64,000 bases of DNA from Methylocystis sp. IM3 (GCF_038070105.1 NZ_JBBPBZ010000002.1:3578501-3642500), one strand, 5' to 3'; shown: positions 35,524 through 46,800, counted from the stretch's first letter. The notes: generated by a model not told the origin, from the sequence alone. A program made the numbers and translations.

Positions 35524-37227
35524 ATGGTTGACGCCGCGCAGATGTCCGCTCCCCTCGTTTTGTCGCCCGACCTTCTCGACGCCGCCCGCGTCTCTCCCGC
35601 CTGGCCCTTCGAAGAGGCGAAGAAGCTCGTCAAGAGAATCGAGGCGACGGGCCAGACATCCGTGCTGTTCGAAACCGGATATGGCCCATCGGGCCTGCCC
35701 CATATCGGCACTTTCGGCGAGGTCGCCCGCACCAGCATGGTGCGCCGCGCCTTCGAGGTCCTGACGGAAGGCAAGATCGCCACGAAGCTCATCGCCTTCT
35801 CGGACGATATGGACGGGCTGCGCAAGGTTCCCGACAACATTCCCAACAAGGCGCTCGTCGCCGCCCATCTCGGCAAGCCGCTCACGCAGGTGCCGGACCC
35901 CTTCGGCACGCATGACAGTTTCGGCGCGCACAACAATGCGCGGCTGCGCGCCTTTCTCGACGCCTTCGGATTCGAATACGACTTCGCCTCCTCGACCGAC
36001 TATTACAAGGGCGGCCGCTTCGACGCCGCGCTCAAGCACATGCTCGCCCGCTACGACGCGGTGATGAAGATCATGCTGCCGAGCTTTCGCGAGGAGCGCG
36101 CGGCGACCTATTCGCCCTTCCTGCCCATTCACCCGCGCACGGGAATCGTGATGCAGGTGCCGCTCACCGGCATGGACGCGGAGGCCGGCACGATCGACTG
36201 GGCCGATCCAGAAACGGGCGAAAAATTCACGACGCCCGTCACCGGCGGCCATTGCAAGCTGCAATGGAAGCCCGACTGGGCGATGCGCTGGTATGCGCTC
36301 GGCGTCGATTACGAAATGGCCGGCAAGGACCTCATCGACTCGGTCAAGCTCTCGGGCGCGATCGTGCGCGCGCTCGGCGGCAAGCCGCCGGAAGGGTTCA
36401 ATTACGAACTCTTTCTCGACGAGAAGGGGCAGAAGATTTCGAAGTCGAAGGGCAATGGCCTGACGATCGAGGAATGGCTGACCTACGCCAGTCCCGAGAG
36501 CCTCGCCCAGTTCATGTATCAAAAGCCCACGGCCGCGAAGCGTCTCTCCTTCGACGTGATCCCGCGGGCGGTCGACGACTATCTGAATTTCCTCGACGCC
36601 TATCCGCGCCAGGACTGGCGCCAGCGCCTCGGCAATCCCGTCTGGCACATCCACGCTGGCGATCCGCCGCCACCCGAGACGCTGGAACATGCAGGCGAAG
36701 CCAAGGGGACGAGCGTCTCCTTCTCCATGCTGCTCAATCTCGCCGCGGTCGCCAACGCCGAGGACCCGTCCGTGCTGTGGGGCTTCCTCAAGCGTTATGC
36801 CCCCTCCGCATCCCCCGAGAATCATCCGCATCTCGACCGGCTCGTGGGCTATGCGGTCGCCTACTTCCGCGACTTCGTGAAGCCGGCGAAGTCCTATCGC
36901 GCCGCCGACGAGGTGGAGCGCGAGGTGCTCGAAAAGATCGACGCGACGCTCGCCGCTCTCCCCCGAGGCGCCACGGCCGAGGAGATACAGGCGGGGCTTT
37001 ACGACGTCGCCCGCGCCGTTCCCCGCTATCAGGACTTCGCGGCCAAGGGCGCGACGCCCGAGCGTCCGGGCGTCTCCAACGACTTCTTCAACATGCTCTA
37101 TGAGGTGCTGCTCGGCGAGAAGAAGGGTCCGCGCTTCGGCTCCTTCATCGCGCTCTATGGCGTCGCCGAGACGCGCAAGCTGATCGCCGACGCGCTCGCG
37201 GGCGCCTTTCTGGGCGCTCCGGCCTGA
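35524..37227 (+). CDS. lysS: Lysyl-tRNA synthetase, class I
   Basis: A 567-residue class I LysRS, the archaeal/alphaproteobacterial type rather than the common class II enzyme. The HIGH equivalent is [10 protein letters not shown], the KMSKS equivalent is [12 protein letters not shown], and the anticodon-binding helical domain fills the last 230 residues. ATG at 35524 is used, with another in-frame ATG at 35542. The stop codon overlaps the next start (TGATG), so the esterase-like gene is coupled to it. Class I LysRS is a good lineage marker for Rhizobiales and other alphaproteobacteria. Confidence 0.96.
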   Translation: MVDAAQMSAPLVLSPDLLDAARVSPAWPFEEAKKLVKRIEATGQTSVLFETGYGPSGLPHIGTFGEVARTSMVRRAFEVLTEGKIATKLIAFSDDMDGLRKVPDNIPNKALVAAHLGKPLTQVPDPFGTHDSFGAHNNARLRAFLDAFGFEYDFASSTDYYKGGRFDAALKHMLARYDAVMKIMLPSFREERAATYSPFLPIHPRTGIVMQVPLTGMDAEAGTIDWADPETGEKFTTPVTGGHCKLQWKPDWAMRWYALGVDYEMAGKDLIDSVKLSGAIVRALGGKPPEGFNYELFLDEKGQKISKSKGNGLTIEEWLTYASPESLAQFMYQKPTAAKRLSFDVIPRAVDDYLNFLDAYPRQDWRQRLGNPVWHIHAGDPPPPETLEHAGEAKGTSVSFSMLLNLAAVANAEDPSVLWGFLKRYAPSASPENHPHLDRLVGYAVAYFRDFVKPAKSYRAADEVEREVLEKIDATLAALPRGATAEEIQAGLYDVARAVPRYQDFAAKGATPERPGVSNDFFNMLYEVLLGEKKGPRFGSFIALYGVAETRKLIADALAGAFLGAPA

Positions 37228-37775
37228 TGCGCGCCGCCGAGGCCAATATTCTCATCATTCCGGGCTATCTCGATTCCGGCCCGGATCACTGGCAGAGCCG
37301 CTGGGAGAAGAAGCTCTCGACGGCGCGCCGCGTGGTCCAGCGCGACTTCGCGCATCCTGACCGCGCCGAATGGGTCGAGGCCATCCGCCGCGACATTCTC
37401 GCCTCGGAGCAGCCCGCCGTGCTCGTCGCGCACTCGCTGGGCGTGGTCGCCGCGCTTCATGCTGCGCAGCAATTGCGCAGCAAGATCGCGGGCGCCTTTC
37501 TCGTGGCGCCGCCCTCGGAGGAGGTGATCCGCGAGATGCCGGCGGTGGATGCGGGCTTTCTTCCCCTGCCGCGCGCGCGGCTCCCTTTCCCGTCCGTGAT
37601 GGTGGGCAGCAGCAACGACCCTTACGCCGAGGCGTCCTTCGCGCGAAAGCTCGCCGCGGACGTCGGCGCGCGCTTCATCGACGCCGGCCCGGCCGGGCAT
37701 ATCAATGAGGCGAGCGGCCACGGCCCCTGGCCGGAAGGCTCGCTCGCCTTCGCTCATTTCATGGCCGGTCTCTGA
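37227..37775 (+). CDS. RBBP9/YdeN-family serine hydrolase
   Basis: A 182-residue small alpha/beta hydrolase. IIPGYLDSGPDHWQSRWEKKL is the family N-terminus; the nucleophile serine sits in VAHSLGVVAALH; the acid is in SSNDPYAE and the histidine in GPAGHINEASGHGPWPEG. Substrate unknown in bacteria. It overlaps the lysS stop codon by one base. Confidence 0.9.
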   Translation: MRAAEANILIIPGYLDSGPDHWQSRWEKKLSTARRVVQRDFAHPDRAEWVEAIRRDILASEQPAVLVAHSLGVVAALHAAQQLRSKIAGAFLVAPPSEEVIREMPAVDAGFLPLPRARLPFPSVMVGSSNDPYAEASFARKLAADVGARFIDAGPAGHINEASGHGPWPEGSLAFAHFMAGL

Positions 37776-37787
37776 CCGGCGGCCGCG

Positions 37788-38732
37788 TCAGAAGGCGCGA
37801 TAGGCGTCGAGATCGGCGGGACCGCCAACCGAGATCGCCGTCGCGCCCGGCGCGATGCGCTTGAGAAGCCCCGCGAGCACCTTGCCCGAGCCGCATTCGA
37901 CGAATTTCGTCACGCCCTGATCGGCGATATAGGCGACGCATTCGCGCCAGCGCACCGCGCCCGTGACCTGTTCGACGAGGAGCCTGCGGATCGTCTCGGG
38001 GTCCGAGACCGGCGCCGCCGTGACATTGGCGACGACCGGCACGCAGGGCGGCGAGATCGTGGCCCCGGCAAGCGCCTGCGTCATGGCGTCGGCGGCGGGC
38101 TGCATCAGCGCGCAATGGAAGGGCGCGGAGACGGGGAGCAGCACGGCGCGCTTGACGCCCTTTTCCTTTGCGATCTCCATGGCCTTTTCGACGGGGGCTC
38201 TGGCCCCTGAAATCACCACCTGCCCGCCGCCATTGTCATTGGCGACCTGGCAGACCGAGGAGAGCGCCGCGGCCGCCTCTCCGGCGATCTCGCGAGCCTG
38301 ATCGAGCTCGGCGCCGAGCAGCGCCGCCATGGCGCCCTCGCCGACCGGCACGGCCTTTTGCATGGCGTCGCCGCGAATGCGCAGCAGCTTCGCCGTCTCG
38401 GAGATGGAGAGCGCGCCGGCGGCGGCGAGCGCCGAATATTCGCCCAGCGAGTGGCCGGCGACGAAGGCGGCGTCTTTCGACAGGTCGAGCCCGCATTCGG
38501 CTTCGAGCACGCGGATCGCGGCGAGCGAGACCGCCATCAGCGCCGGCTGCGCATTGGCGGTCAGGGTGAGCTCGGCCTCCGGCCCCTCGAACATCAGTTT
38601 CGAAAGCGGCTGCGACAGCGCCGCATCGACCTCCTCAAAGACCACGCGCGCCGGGGCGAAGGCCTCGGCCAGCGCCTTGCCCATGCCCACCGCCTGCGAG
38701 CCCTGTCCGGGGAAAATGAACGCCTTCGCCAT
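37788..38732 (-). CDS. fabD: Malonyl-CoA:ACP transacylase
   Basis: A 314-residue enzyme loading malonate onto acyl carrier protein for fatty acid synthesis. FPGQGSQAVGMGK opens the protein, the nucleophile serine lies in GHSLGEYSALAAAG, the CoA-carboxylate arginine region is MQKAVPVGEGAMAALLG, and the histidine is in SAPFHCALM. ATG at 38732 is chosen, with AAAGGGCGG upstream; an earlier GTG-type start would add six residues. In most alphaproteobacteria it precedes fabG; here fabG-acpP-fabF lies 17 kb away on the other strand. Confidence 0.96.
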   Translation of the reverse strand: MAKAFIFPGQGSQAVGMGKALAEAFAPARVVFEEVDAALSQPLSKLMFEGPEAELTLTANAQPALMAVSLAAIRVLEAECGLDLSKDAAFVAGHSLGEYSALAAAGALSISETAKLLRIRGDAMQKAVPVGEGAMAALLGAELDQAREIAGEAAAALSSVCQVANDNGGGQVVISGARAPVEKAMEIAKEKGVKRAVLLPVSAPFHCALMQPAADAMTQALAGATISPPCVPVVANVTAAPVSDPETIRRLLVEQVTGAVRWRECVAYIADQGVTKFVECGSGKVLAGLLKRIAPGATAISVGGPADLDAYRAF

Positions 38733-38940
38733 GCGCGACCGCCCTTTCATGATGCCTATGCTGCGCCCGCGAGTGGCATTGGCCGGCGTCCCGTGTCAAG
38801 CTCGCAGGCGGACGGCCAGGGGACGAGCGAAGGGGCGAAGCGCGAACTGGCGCGGCGACGCCCTTGCCCCCCTTGCGGGCGCCTTCCCGTAACGGGGCGG
38901 AATGCGCTGACATCCGGCTTTGTGCTTTTGGGGGCTGAAG

Positions 38941-39510
38941 ATGGAATCGAAACCCTGCGACTGCGGCTGCGGCCGCGTCTGGGACAGGCGCGAGATGCTC
39001 GCCGGCTTCGCCTGCGTCGGCGTCGGAAGCGCGGTGGCGGCGGCGGCGCCCGCACACGCCGAGGCGATCCTCCAGCCGGTCCGGACGCAGGACGACGCCT
39101 TCATGCGCCTTGCGCTCGACGAGGCGGCGAACGGCGATCTGCCCTTCGGCGCGGTGATCGTGCTTGGCGGAAAGGTCGTCGCCCGGGGCCGCAACATCGG
39201 CGACAAGACAAACGACCCCACCGCCCATGGCGAGATGACGGCCATCCGCCGTTTCATCGCCGATCGCCCGGCCGCCGATCTTCAGGGCGCGACGCTCTAC
39301 ACGACCGGCGAGCCCTGCCCGATGTGCATGGGCGCGATTCTCTGGTGCGGCTTCGCCCGGCTGGTTTACGCCGCCTCCATCGCGGAGCTGGAGACGCGCA
39401 TCGGCCAGATCATGCTGACGAGCCGGGCGATCGCGGGCGCGGCGCCCTTCGCCCATATCGAAATCACGGGCGGCGTTCTCGCCAAAGAGGCGCTGGCGCT
39501 CTTTCGCTGA
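38941..39510 (+). CDS. Nucleoside/guanine deaminase-family protein with twin-arginine-like leader
   Basis: A 189-residue cytidine-deaminase-superfamily enzyme. Zinc ligands and catalytic glutamate are H96 and E98 (TAHGEM) and C126, C129 (EPCPMC). Ahead of the catalytic domain is a cysteine-rich start (CDCGCG) and a leader with D-R-R (15-17) followed by a hydrophobic stretch and an AxA site (PAHA, 37-40), which resembles a Tat signal. Deaminases of this family (guanine deaminase, tRNA adenosine deaminase) are normally cytoplasmic, so an exported form is unusual. ATG 38941 begins the leader. Confidence 0.82.
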   Translation: MESKPCDCGCGRVWDRREMLAGFACVGVGSAVAAAAPAHAEAILQPVRTQDDAFMRLALDEAANGDLPFGAVIVLGGKVVARGRNIGDKTNDPTAHGEMTAIRRFIADRPAADLQGATLYTTGEPCPMCMGAILWCGFARLVYAASIAELETRIGQIMLTSRAIAGAAPFAHIEITGGVLAKEALALFR

Positions 39511-39585
39511 TCAGGAGCCTCATCGCCCGTCCCCGCTTCTGCTCTTTGCGGCTTTTCGCGAGGACGGGCGCGCCATGGTCGGGGG

Positions 39586-40206
39586 TCACTTGTGGTCGAC
39601 CTCGACCAGGATCTCGTTGCGCCGGTTCCAGGGAAGGGTCCAGGGCGGATCGTAGAAGGCGTAAACGGCGGGCCCTTTCGCGCCGAGACCGCGAATGTTC
39701 AACTCCTCGACAAGCTTCGCCTCGTTTGCGGCCAGATCGTCGTCCCCCGCGAGACCTGAAAAACGGAGGGCGGCGATGCGCTTGCCGGGCGCCTGCGCGA
39801 GCCTGACGGCGGCGTTGTTGGGCTTCGGCAGGCTCGCCATCGTCAGCTCGGCCGGCATGGTGAAGCGCACGACCCAGGCGTCGCCCGCGCGCGCCTGGGC
39901 GACGGGGGCCGTCATCGCGATCTTCTGGCCCTGGGGCTGCTGCTCCACGGGCGCCGTCATCGCGATTTTTCCGGCCCCGGCATTGTCGCCGAAAATATAG
40001 CCGGCGAGGCGACGGAAGCCTTCCTTGATGGCCGCGTCGCGCTCGCCGGCGACCGTCGTCTCCGCGACGATCTGCGGCGCGTAGTCGCGTATCTCGAAAT
40101 CGCCGGCGGAGGCGACCACGGAGTAACGCGCATGTTCCACGTCGGAATCCGCGCTTGCGGGGGCGGTCGCGAGAAGCCCGACGAGAACCATGGACAAGCG
40201 CCGCAT
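39586..40206 (-). CDS. SOUL-family haem-binding protein, exported
   Basis: A 206-residue periplasmic protein. It starts with a signal peptide (LSMVLVGLLATAPASA, cut near residue 19), then the SOUL domain: YSVVASAGDFEIRDYAPQIVAETTV, GFRRLAGYIFGDNAGAGKIAMTAPV, and C-terminal YDPPWTLPWNRRNEILVEV. SOUL proteins bind haem or tetrapyrroles in plants and animals; bacterial roles are not established. No haem gene is adjacent. Confidence 0.92.
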   Translation of the reverse strand: MRRLSMVLVGLLATAPASADSDVEHARYSVVASAGDFEIRDYAPQIVAETTVAGERDAAIKEGFRRLAGYIFGDNAGAGKIAMTAPVEQQPQGQKIAMTAPVAQARAGDAWVVRFTMPAELTMASLPKPNNAAVRLAQAPGKRIAALRFSGLAGDDDLAANEAKLVEELNIRGLGAKGPAVYAFYDPPWTLPWNRRNEILVEVDHK

Positions 40207-40326
40207 TCACTCACTCCTCTCTCTCTCTGATAAGAAAAGGTGAGGCGGCGCCCGTCGTCGGAACAGGCGCGCGGGCGCCAAAGAGAGGCGGATTTCGGCC
40301 AGCTCGCTGCTGGGGATTTCCGGCGG

Positions 40327-42264
<1,938 letters not shown>

Positions 42265-42279
42265 TGGCTGGCTCCAGGC

Positions 42280-42314
42280 GTTTCCGACTTGAGTTTCCGA
42301 CTTGCGGTTCCGAC
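42280..42314 (-). repeat. Three 13-bp tandem repeats upstream of acs
   Basis: Reading plus-strand, GTTTCCGACTTG(A), GTTTCCGACTTG(C) and GGTTCCGAC follow one another with a 13-bp period. They fill the space between the acs start and the preceding gene's stop. They could be iterated regulator sites for acs or a slippage product. Confidence 0.6.
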
Positions 42315-42321
42315 GCGGCTC

Positions 42322-43008
42322 TCAGGCGTTGGGCGCGCCATCGGCGACAGGCGACGGCCTGCTCGCCTGCGTCGCCTGCATGGCCCCCGAGCGCGCGATC
42401 TCCACATTGTGCTGCATTCGCCGCATCATCAGCTTCATCAGATAGAATCCGAATTGCGGATTCTGGGCCGAGAGCTCCAGAAGCTCGTCATAGCGCACAC
42501 AGAGCAGATCGACGTCGGTTGCGGCGACGGCCGTGGCCGTGCGGCGGTTTTCTTCCGTAAAGAGGCCCATCTCGCCAAAAAAGGCGCCGGCCTGGAGGGT
42601 CACGCCGGGCTCCAGCAGAAAAATCTCGCCCCGCACCAGAATGAAGGCGTCCTCGGACAGATCGCCCAGGTGATAAAGGGTGAAGCCCTCGGAGAGCTTG
42701 ACCTGCTTCATATAGGGGCGAAGCCATTCGTAATCGAATTCGCCCTCGCTCGCCGCCTTCGTCGCCTGCCGCACGTCGGAAATGAGCCGGCGCATCTGCC
42801 GCAGGCGGAACACGTTGATCGGCGCCATGCAGGCGTTGAGCGCGAAAAGCGGCAGATAGCCCTTGAGATAGAAGTAAGCGGCGAAGAGCGCGTTCGCGGC
42901 GATGGCCGCGATGCGCAGCGGGATCATCGTATTCGAGACGAAGACGAAGACATTCGCCGCCGCGGCCATATAGCCGATCGCCTCGATGAGCAAGTTCTGG
43001 GGAATCAT
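42322..43008 (-). CDS. Membrane protein with cyclic-nucleotide-binding domain (Popeye-like)
   Basis: A 228-residue protein. Residues 1 to about 65 contain three short membrane helices ([63 protein letters not shown]). Residues about 80-210 are a cNMP-binding barrel ([45 protein letters not shown]). The FGEMGL...RTATA segment is a nearly complete phosphate-binding cassette. The layout resembles animal Popeye proteins. It could sense cAMP at the membrane; no adenylate cyclase lies near. Confidence 0.82.
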   Translation of the reverse strand: MIPQNLLIEAIGYMAAAANVFVFVSNTMIPLRIAAIAANALFAAYFYLKGYLPLFALNACMAPINVFRLRQMRRLISDVRQATKAASEGEFDYEWLRPYMKQVKLSEGFTLYHLGDLSEDAFILVRGEIFLLEPGVTLQAGAFFGEMGLFTEENRRTATAVAATDVDLLCVRYDELLELSAQNPQFGFYLMKLMMRRMQHNVEIARSGAMQATQASRPSPVADGAPNA

Positions 43009-43135
43009 GGATGGCCTGGAATTCGCCCGTTACAACACCTTCTTAGCGTGCTTTCACGACGCATGGAATGCGCCCGCCGAAAGAAAGCCGGGCGCGACGC
43101 GGGAACGCTCCCGCCTCCGTCGCCGGCGTCTGCGC

Positions 43136-43158
43136 CCCTTTGCCCTTTGCCCTTTGCC
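43136..43158 (+). repeat. (CCCTTTG)3 tandem repeat before leuD
   Basis: Three perfect 7-bp units (CCCTTTG) followed by CC. About nine bases later comes TTTGCTAAAGG, a GCTAAA-type -10 like those of alphaproteobacterial housekeeping promoters; the same TTGCTAAAG occurs 180 bases before ileS. The repeats may supply alternative TTGCCC -35 elements. Confidence 0.5.
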
Positions 43159-43212
43159 GGGCAGTTTGCTAAAGGGCGCGTCAAATCCTCGAACGCGCCA
43201 GGGCCTTACGAA

Positions 43213-43818
43213 ATGGACAAATTCACAACGCTCACGGGGGTCGCCGCGCCGCTGCCGATCATGAACGTCGACACGGACATGATCATCCCCAAGCAATATC
43301 TGAAGACCATCCAGCGCACGGGCCTCGGCAAGGGCCTCTTCTCGGAGATGCGCTACCGTGAGGACGGAACCGAGAATCCCGATTTCGTGCTGAATCAGCC
43401 CGCCTATCGCAAAGCGAGCATTCTCATCGCCGGCGACAATTTCGGCTGCGGCTCGTCGCGCGAGCACGCGCCCTGGGCGCTGCTCGATTTCGGCCTGCGC
43501 TGCATCGTCTCCACGAGTTTCGCGGATATTTTTTACAACAATTGCTTCAAGAACGGCATTCTGCCGATCAAGGTGACGCAGGCGGAGCTCGACAAGCTCA
43601 TGGACGACGCCGCCCGGGGCGCCAACGCCACGCTGACGGTCGATCTCGCGGCCCAGGAAATCCGCGGTCCGGACGGCGGCGTCGTCAAATTCGACATCGA
43701 CCCCTTCCGCAAGCACTGCCTGCTCAATGGTCTCGACGACATCGGCCTGACTCTGCAGAAGGCCGACAAGATCGCGGCTTTCGAAAAGGTCGCCGCGCAG
43801 TCTCGCCCCTGGGCGTGA
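43213..43818 (+). CDS. leuD: 3-isopropylmalate dehydratase small subunit
   Basis: A 201-residue swivel subunit of isopropylmalate isomerase in leucine synthesis. Motifs: [57 protein letters not shown]. leuC and leuB are not adjacent, which is common in alphaproteobacteria. ATG 43213; long open frames on this strand continuing upstream are the antisense of acs. Confidence 0.97.
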   Translation: MDKFTTLTGVAAPLPIMNVDTDMIIPKQYLKTIQRTGLGKGLFSEMRYREDGTENPDFVLNQPAYRKASILIAGDNFGCGSSREHAPWALLDFGLRCIVSTSFADIFYNNCFKNGILPIKVTQAELDKLMDDAARGANATLTVDLAAQEIRGPDGGVVKFDIDPFRKHCLLNGLDDIGLTLQKADKIAAFEKVAAQSRPWA

Positions 43819-43876
43819 GCGTGTGGCGGCGCGGGCTCTGGCCGGAGAACCATCGGTGCGTTAGGAACCGTTTAGA

Positions 43877-43912
43877 CGCCGCCCGGCGGAAAAGCGGGCG
43901 GCGGGGGCTTTT
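43877..43912 (+). terminator. Probable terminator after leuD
   Basis: A 9-bp stem CGCCGCCCG/CGGGCGGCG with loop GCGGAAAAG, followed by GGGGCTTTT. It lies 59 bases past the leuD stop and 42 before the lptB start. The short T-run makes it only moderately convincing. Confidence 0.5.
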
Positions 43913-43953
43913 ATAAGGGTCTCGACTTTCTCCTACTCGCGACGGACGCCCTC

Positions 43954-44970
43954 TTGAGCAGTTTCGCAGCCCTTTCGAAGCGCCTGCGCGCCGCCGCCGC
44001 CCGGTCTCTCGGCGGGGCTTTTGGCGCTGTTCGGGCGCGGCTCCTGACCGGGGCGCCCTCCCACAAGGCGGACGATCTCGCGGAGGCCGACTGGCGCGGC
44101 GATGACAGCGCTGAAAATTTAGGCGCCGCTCCCGAGGATGCGCCGGTCTGGGCGCAGGCCAGAAAGGCGGCCCCGCGGCACGGGCAGGAAGGCGACGCAG
44201 CGGGCTTCTCGGCCGGCGCCTATCTCGACGAAACGGGCGTCGACGGGCAGGGTATGCTGTCCGTGCACAATCTGGCCAAATCCTACAAGACGCGGCGCGT
44301 CGTCGAGGATGTGAGCCTGCATGTGCGGCGCGGCGAAGCGGTGGGCCTTCTCGGCCCCAATGGCGCCGGCAAGACGACCGTCTTTTATATGATCACCGGG
44401 CTCGTCAAGCCGGACAAGGGCGTGATCTCGCTCGACGGCTATGACGTGACGCCGCTCCCCATGTATCGCCGGGCGCGGCTCGGCATCGGCTATCTGCCGC
44501 AGGAAGCCTCGGTTTTCAGGGGGCTTTCGGTCGAGGACAATATCAGGGCCGTTCTGGAGATCACCCAGCCGGACGAGAAGAAGCGCGCCGAGGAGCTCGA
44601 GGGCCTGCTCGAGGAATTCCGCCTCACCCGCATGCGCCATACGCCGGCCGTGGCGCTCTCGGGCGGCGAACGGCGGCGCTGCGAAATCGCCCGCGCGCTC
44701 GCGGGGCATCCCTCCTTCATGCTGCTCGACGAGCCCTTTGCGGGCATCGACCCCATCGCCGTCGGCGGCATTCAGGATCTCGTGCGGCATCTGAAGGCGC
44801 GCGGCATCGGCGTGCTGATCACCGACCACAGCGTGCGCGAGACGCTGGGCCTCACCGACCGCGCCTATATCATCTACAACGGCCATGTGCTGACCGAGGG
44901 GCCGCCCGAGGCCATCGTCGCCAATCCGGACGTGCGCCGTATCTATCTCGGCGAAGATTTCCGCATGTAG
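43954..44970 (+). CDS. lptB: LPS export ABC transporter ATP-binding protein LptB (with N-terminal extension)
   Basis: ATPase of the Lpt machine that pulls lipopolysaccharide from the inner membrane to the cell surface. Residues 101-338 are a normal LptB: Walker A GPNGAGKTT, signature LSGGERRRCEIARAL, Walker B MLLDEPFAGIDP, H-switch TDHSVRETL, tail RRIYLGEDFRM. Residues 1-100 are an extra Ala/Arg/Asp-rich region. Start TTG 43954 is the annotated choice; an ATG at 44254 would give the standard length. It begins the conserved lptB-rpoN-hpf-ptsN string; lptA and lptC are not upstream here. Confidence 0.92.
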   Translation: MSSFAALSKRLRAAAARSLGGAFGAVRARLLTGAPSHKADDLAEADWRGDDSAENLGAAPEDAPVWAQARKAAPRHGQEGDAAGFSAGAYLDETGVDGQGMLSVHNLAKSYKTRRVVEDVSLHVRRGEAVGLLGPNGAGKTTVFYMITGLVKPDKGVISLDGYDVTPLPMYRRARLGIGYLPQEASVFRGLSVEDNIRAVLEITQPDEKKRAEELEGLLEEFRLTRMRHTPAVALSGGERRRCEIARALAGHPSFMLLDEPFAGIDPIAVGGIQDLVRHLKARGIGVLITDHSVRETLGLTDRAYIIYNGHVLTEGPPEAIVANPDVRRIYLGEDFRM

Positions 44971-45146
44971 GACCCAGACGTTCCGCCGCATTGGCGCGTC
45001 TTGGCGTCATTTTCGCGAGCGTTGCTTAACCCTTGGGCGATTTGCGCCTGGGGCGCCGCCTATTTGGTCCTGCCCGCGCCAGCGCCGCATGCTATAAGCA
45101 AGAAACAGGCCGAGAGGCTGGGCGGCAAGCGTGCGAGCGTGCGCAA

Positions 45147-46745
45147 ATGACGATTTCGACCAAGCTGATGATGCGCCAGGGTCAGTCCCTGGTCATGACT
45201 CCGCAGCTCTTGCAGGCGATCAAGCTGCTTCAGTTCTCCAATCTGGAGCTTTCCGCCTATCTGAACGACGAGATGGAGCGCAATCCGCTGCTCGAGGCGC
45301 GCGACGACGACGCGGGCGGCGCCGCAAGCGAGCCGGGCGCGAGCGAGGACTTCCGCGCGGATGCCGCCGCTTTCGAGGGTGAGGCGGGCGAGGTTTTTTC
45401 CGGCGAGCCTCGTGAGGGCGACTGGGCGCGGGACACGCTCGCCGTGGATGCGGGCGCGCTGGCGGCGGACCTCGGCGCAGACATGAGCAACGCCTTTTCG
45501 CCCGATGGGCCGGCCGTGACTCCGCTCGCGCCGCGCGAGGCGCCCGAGGGCGCGGGCCTCTCGGCGACCTCCTGGAGCGGCGCGGCCGGCGGCGGCGAGG
45601 ACGGCGAAGCGCCCAATCTCGAAGCCTATGTCGCCGCGCGGCCGAGCCTGCACGAACATCTCGCGTCGCAACTCTCTCTGTGTTGCGCCGATTCGCGCAG
45701 GCGGCTCATCGGCCAGGCGATCATCGACGGCATCGACGAGACGGGCTATCTGCGCGAAAGCCTCTCCGACATCGCGGCCCGCCTCGACGCCGATCCGGCG
45801 GAGACCGAAGCCGTCCTGGCCCTGATTCAGACCTTCGAGCCCTCGGGCGTCGGCGCCCGCGATCTCGCCGAATGTCTGGCGATCCAGCTCAAGGAGCGCG
45901 ACCGCTACGATCCGGCGATGCAGATATTCGTCGCCAATCTGCCGCTGGTCGCGCGGCGCGACGCCGCCCAACTCGCGCGGCTGTGCGGGGTCGACGCCGA
46001 AGACGTCGCGGAGATGGCGGCCGAGCTGCGCCGGCTCGATCCGAGGCCGGGCCGCGCCTTCGGCGACGCGCCGGTCCAGCCGCTCGTTCCCGACGTCATC
46101 GTCCACTCCGCGGCCGACGGCGCCTGGCGTGTGGAGCTCAATTCCGACGCGCTGCCGCGAGTTCTGGTCAACCACAGCTACGCCGCCAGGGTGAGCGCCG
46201 CCACGCGCGAGGGCGACCGGACCTTCATCTCCACCTGCCTGCAAAACGCCAACTGGCTCGCCAAGAGCCTCGAGCAGCGCAGCCGGACGATTCTGAAGGT
46301 CGCGTCGGAGATCGTGAGGCTTCAGGACGCCTTCCTGACCAGCGGCGTCGAGCATTTGCGCCCGCTCAACCTGCGCACCATCGCCGACGCCATCGGCATG
46401 CACGAATCGACGGTCTCCCGCGTCACCTCCAACAAATACATGATGACGCCGCGCGGCGTCTTCGAACTCAAGTATTTCTTCTCGGCCTCCATCGCCACGG
46501 CCAGCGGGGCCGGGGCCCATTCGGCCGAATCGGTGCGCTTCCGCATCAAGCAGATGATCGACCGCGAGACCGCCGACGACGTGCTCTCCGACGACGCCAT
46601 CGTCGCGAGGCTCAAGGCGGCCGACATCGACATTGCGAGGCGGACTGTGGCCAAATACAGAGACAGCCTGAAGATTCCGTCTTCGGTCGATCGCCGTCGG
46701 GCGAAGCTCGCGCTCGCGCGGGAGCAGGCGCGGCTAGCCTTCTGA
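45147..46745 (+). CDS. rpoN: RNA polymerase sigma-54 factor
   Basis: A 532-residue sigma-54. Region I is glutamine/leucine-rich (LMMRQGQSLVMTPQLLQAIKLLQFSNLEL), the acidic region II spans about 60-150, the core-binding and HTH domains follow (LRTIADAIGMHESTVSRVTSNKYMMTPRGVFELKYFF), and the RpoN box is ARRTVAKYRDSLKIPSS. It directs nitrogen and other activator-dependent promoters. ATG 45147 is chosen because region I begins there. Placed between lptB and hpf as usual. Confidence 0.98.
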   Translation: MTISTKLMMRQGQSLVMTPQLLQAIKLLQFSNLELSAYLNDEMERNPLLEARDDDAGGAASEPGASEDFRADAAAFEGEAGEVFSGEPREGDWARDTLAVDAGALAADLGADMSNAFSPDGPAVTPLAPREAPEGAGLSATSWSGAAGGGEDGEAPNLEAYVAARPSLHEHLASQLSLCCADSRRRLIGQAIIDGIDETGYLRESLSDIAARLDADPAETEAVLALIQTFEPSGVGARDLAECLAIQLKERDRYDPAMQIFVANLPLVARRDAAQLARLCGVDAEDVAEMAAELRRLDPRPGRAFGDAPVQPLVPDVIVHSAADGAWRVELNSDALPRVLVNHSYAARVSAATREGDRTFISTCLQNANWLAKSLEQRSRTILKVASEIVRLQDAFLTSGVEHLRPLNLRTIADAIGMHESTVSRVTSNKYMMTPRGVFELKYFFSASIATASGAGAHSAESVRFRIKQMIDRETADDVLSDDAIVARLKAADIDIARRTVAKYRDSLKIPSSVDRRRAKLALAREQARLAF

Positions 46746-46800
46746 CGAGAGCCCGGCCGCGCGCCGCCTTTCCACAAGCGGCGAACGCCCATTGACTTCA

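Noticed and set aside
45001..45060. Possible sigma-54 promoter in front of rpoN (TTGGCG-like boxes)
   Set aside because: The GG/GC spacing does not fit the -24/-12 consensus; too weak to list.
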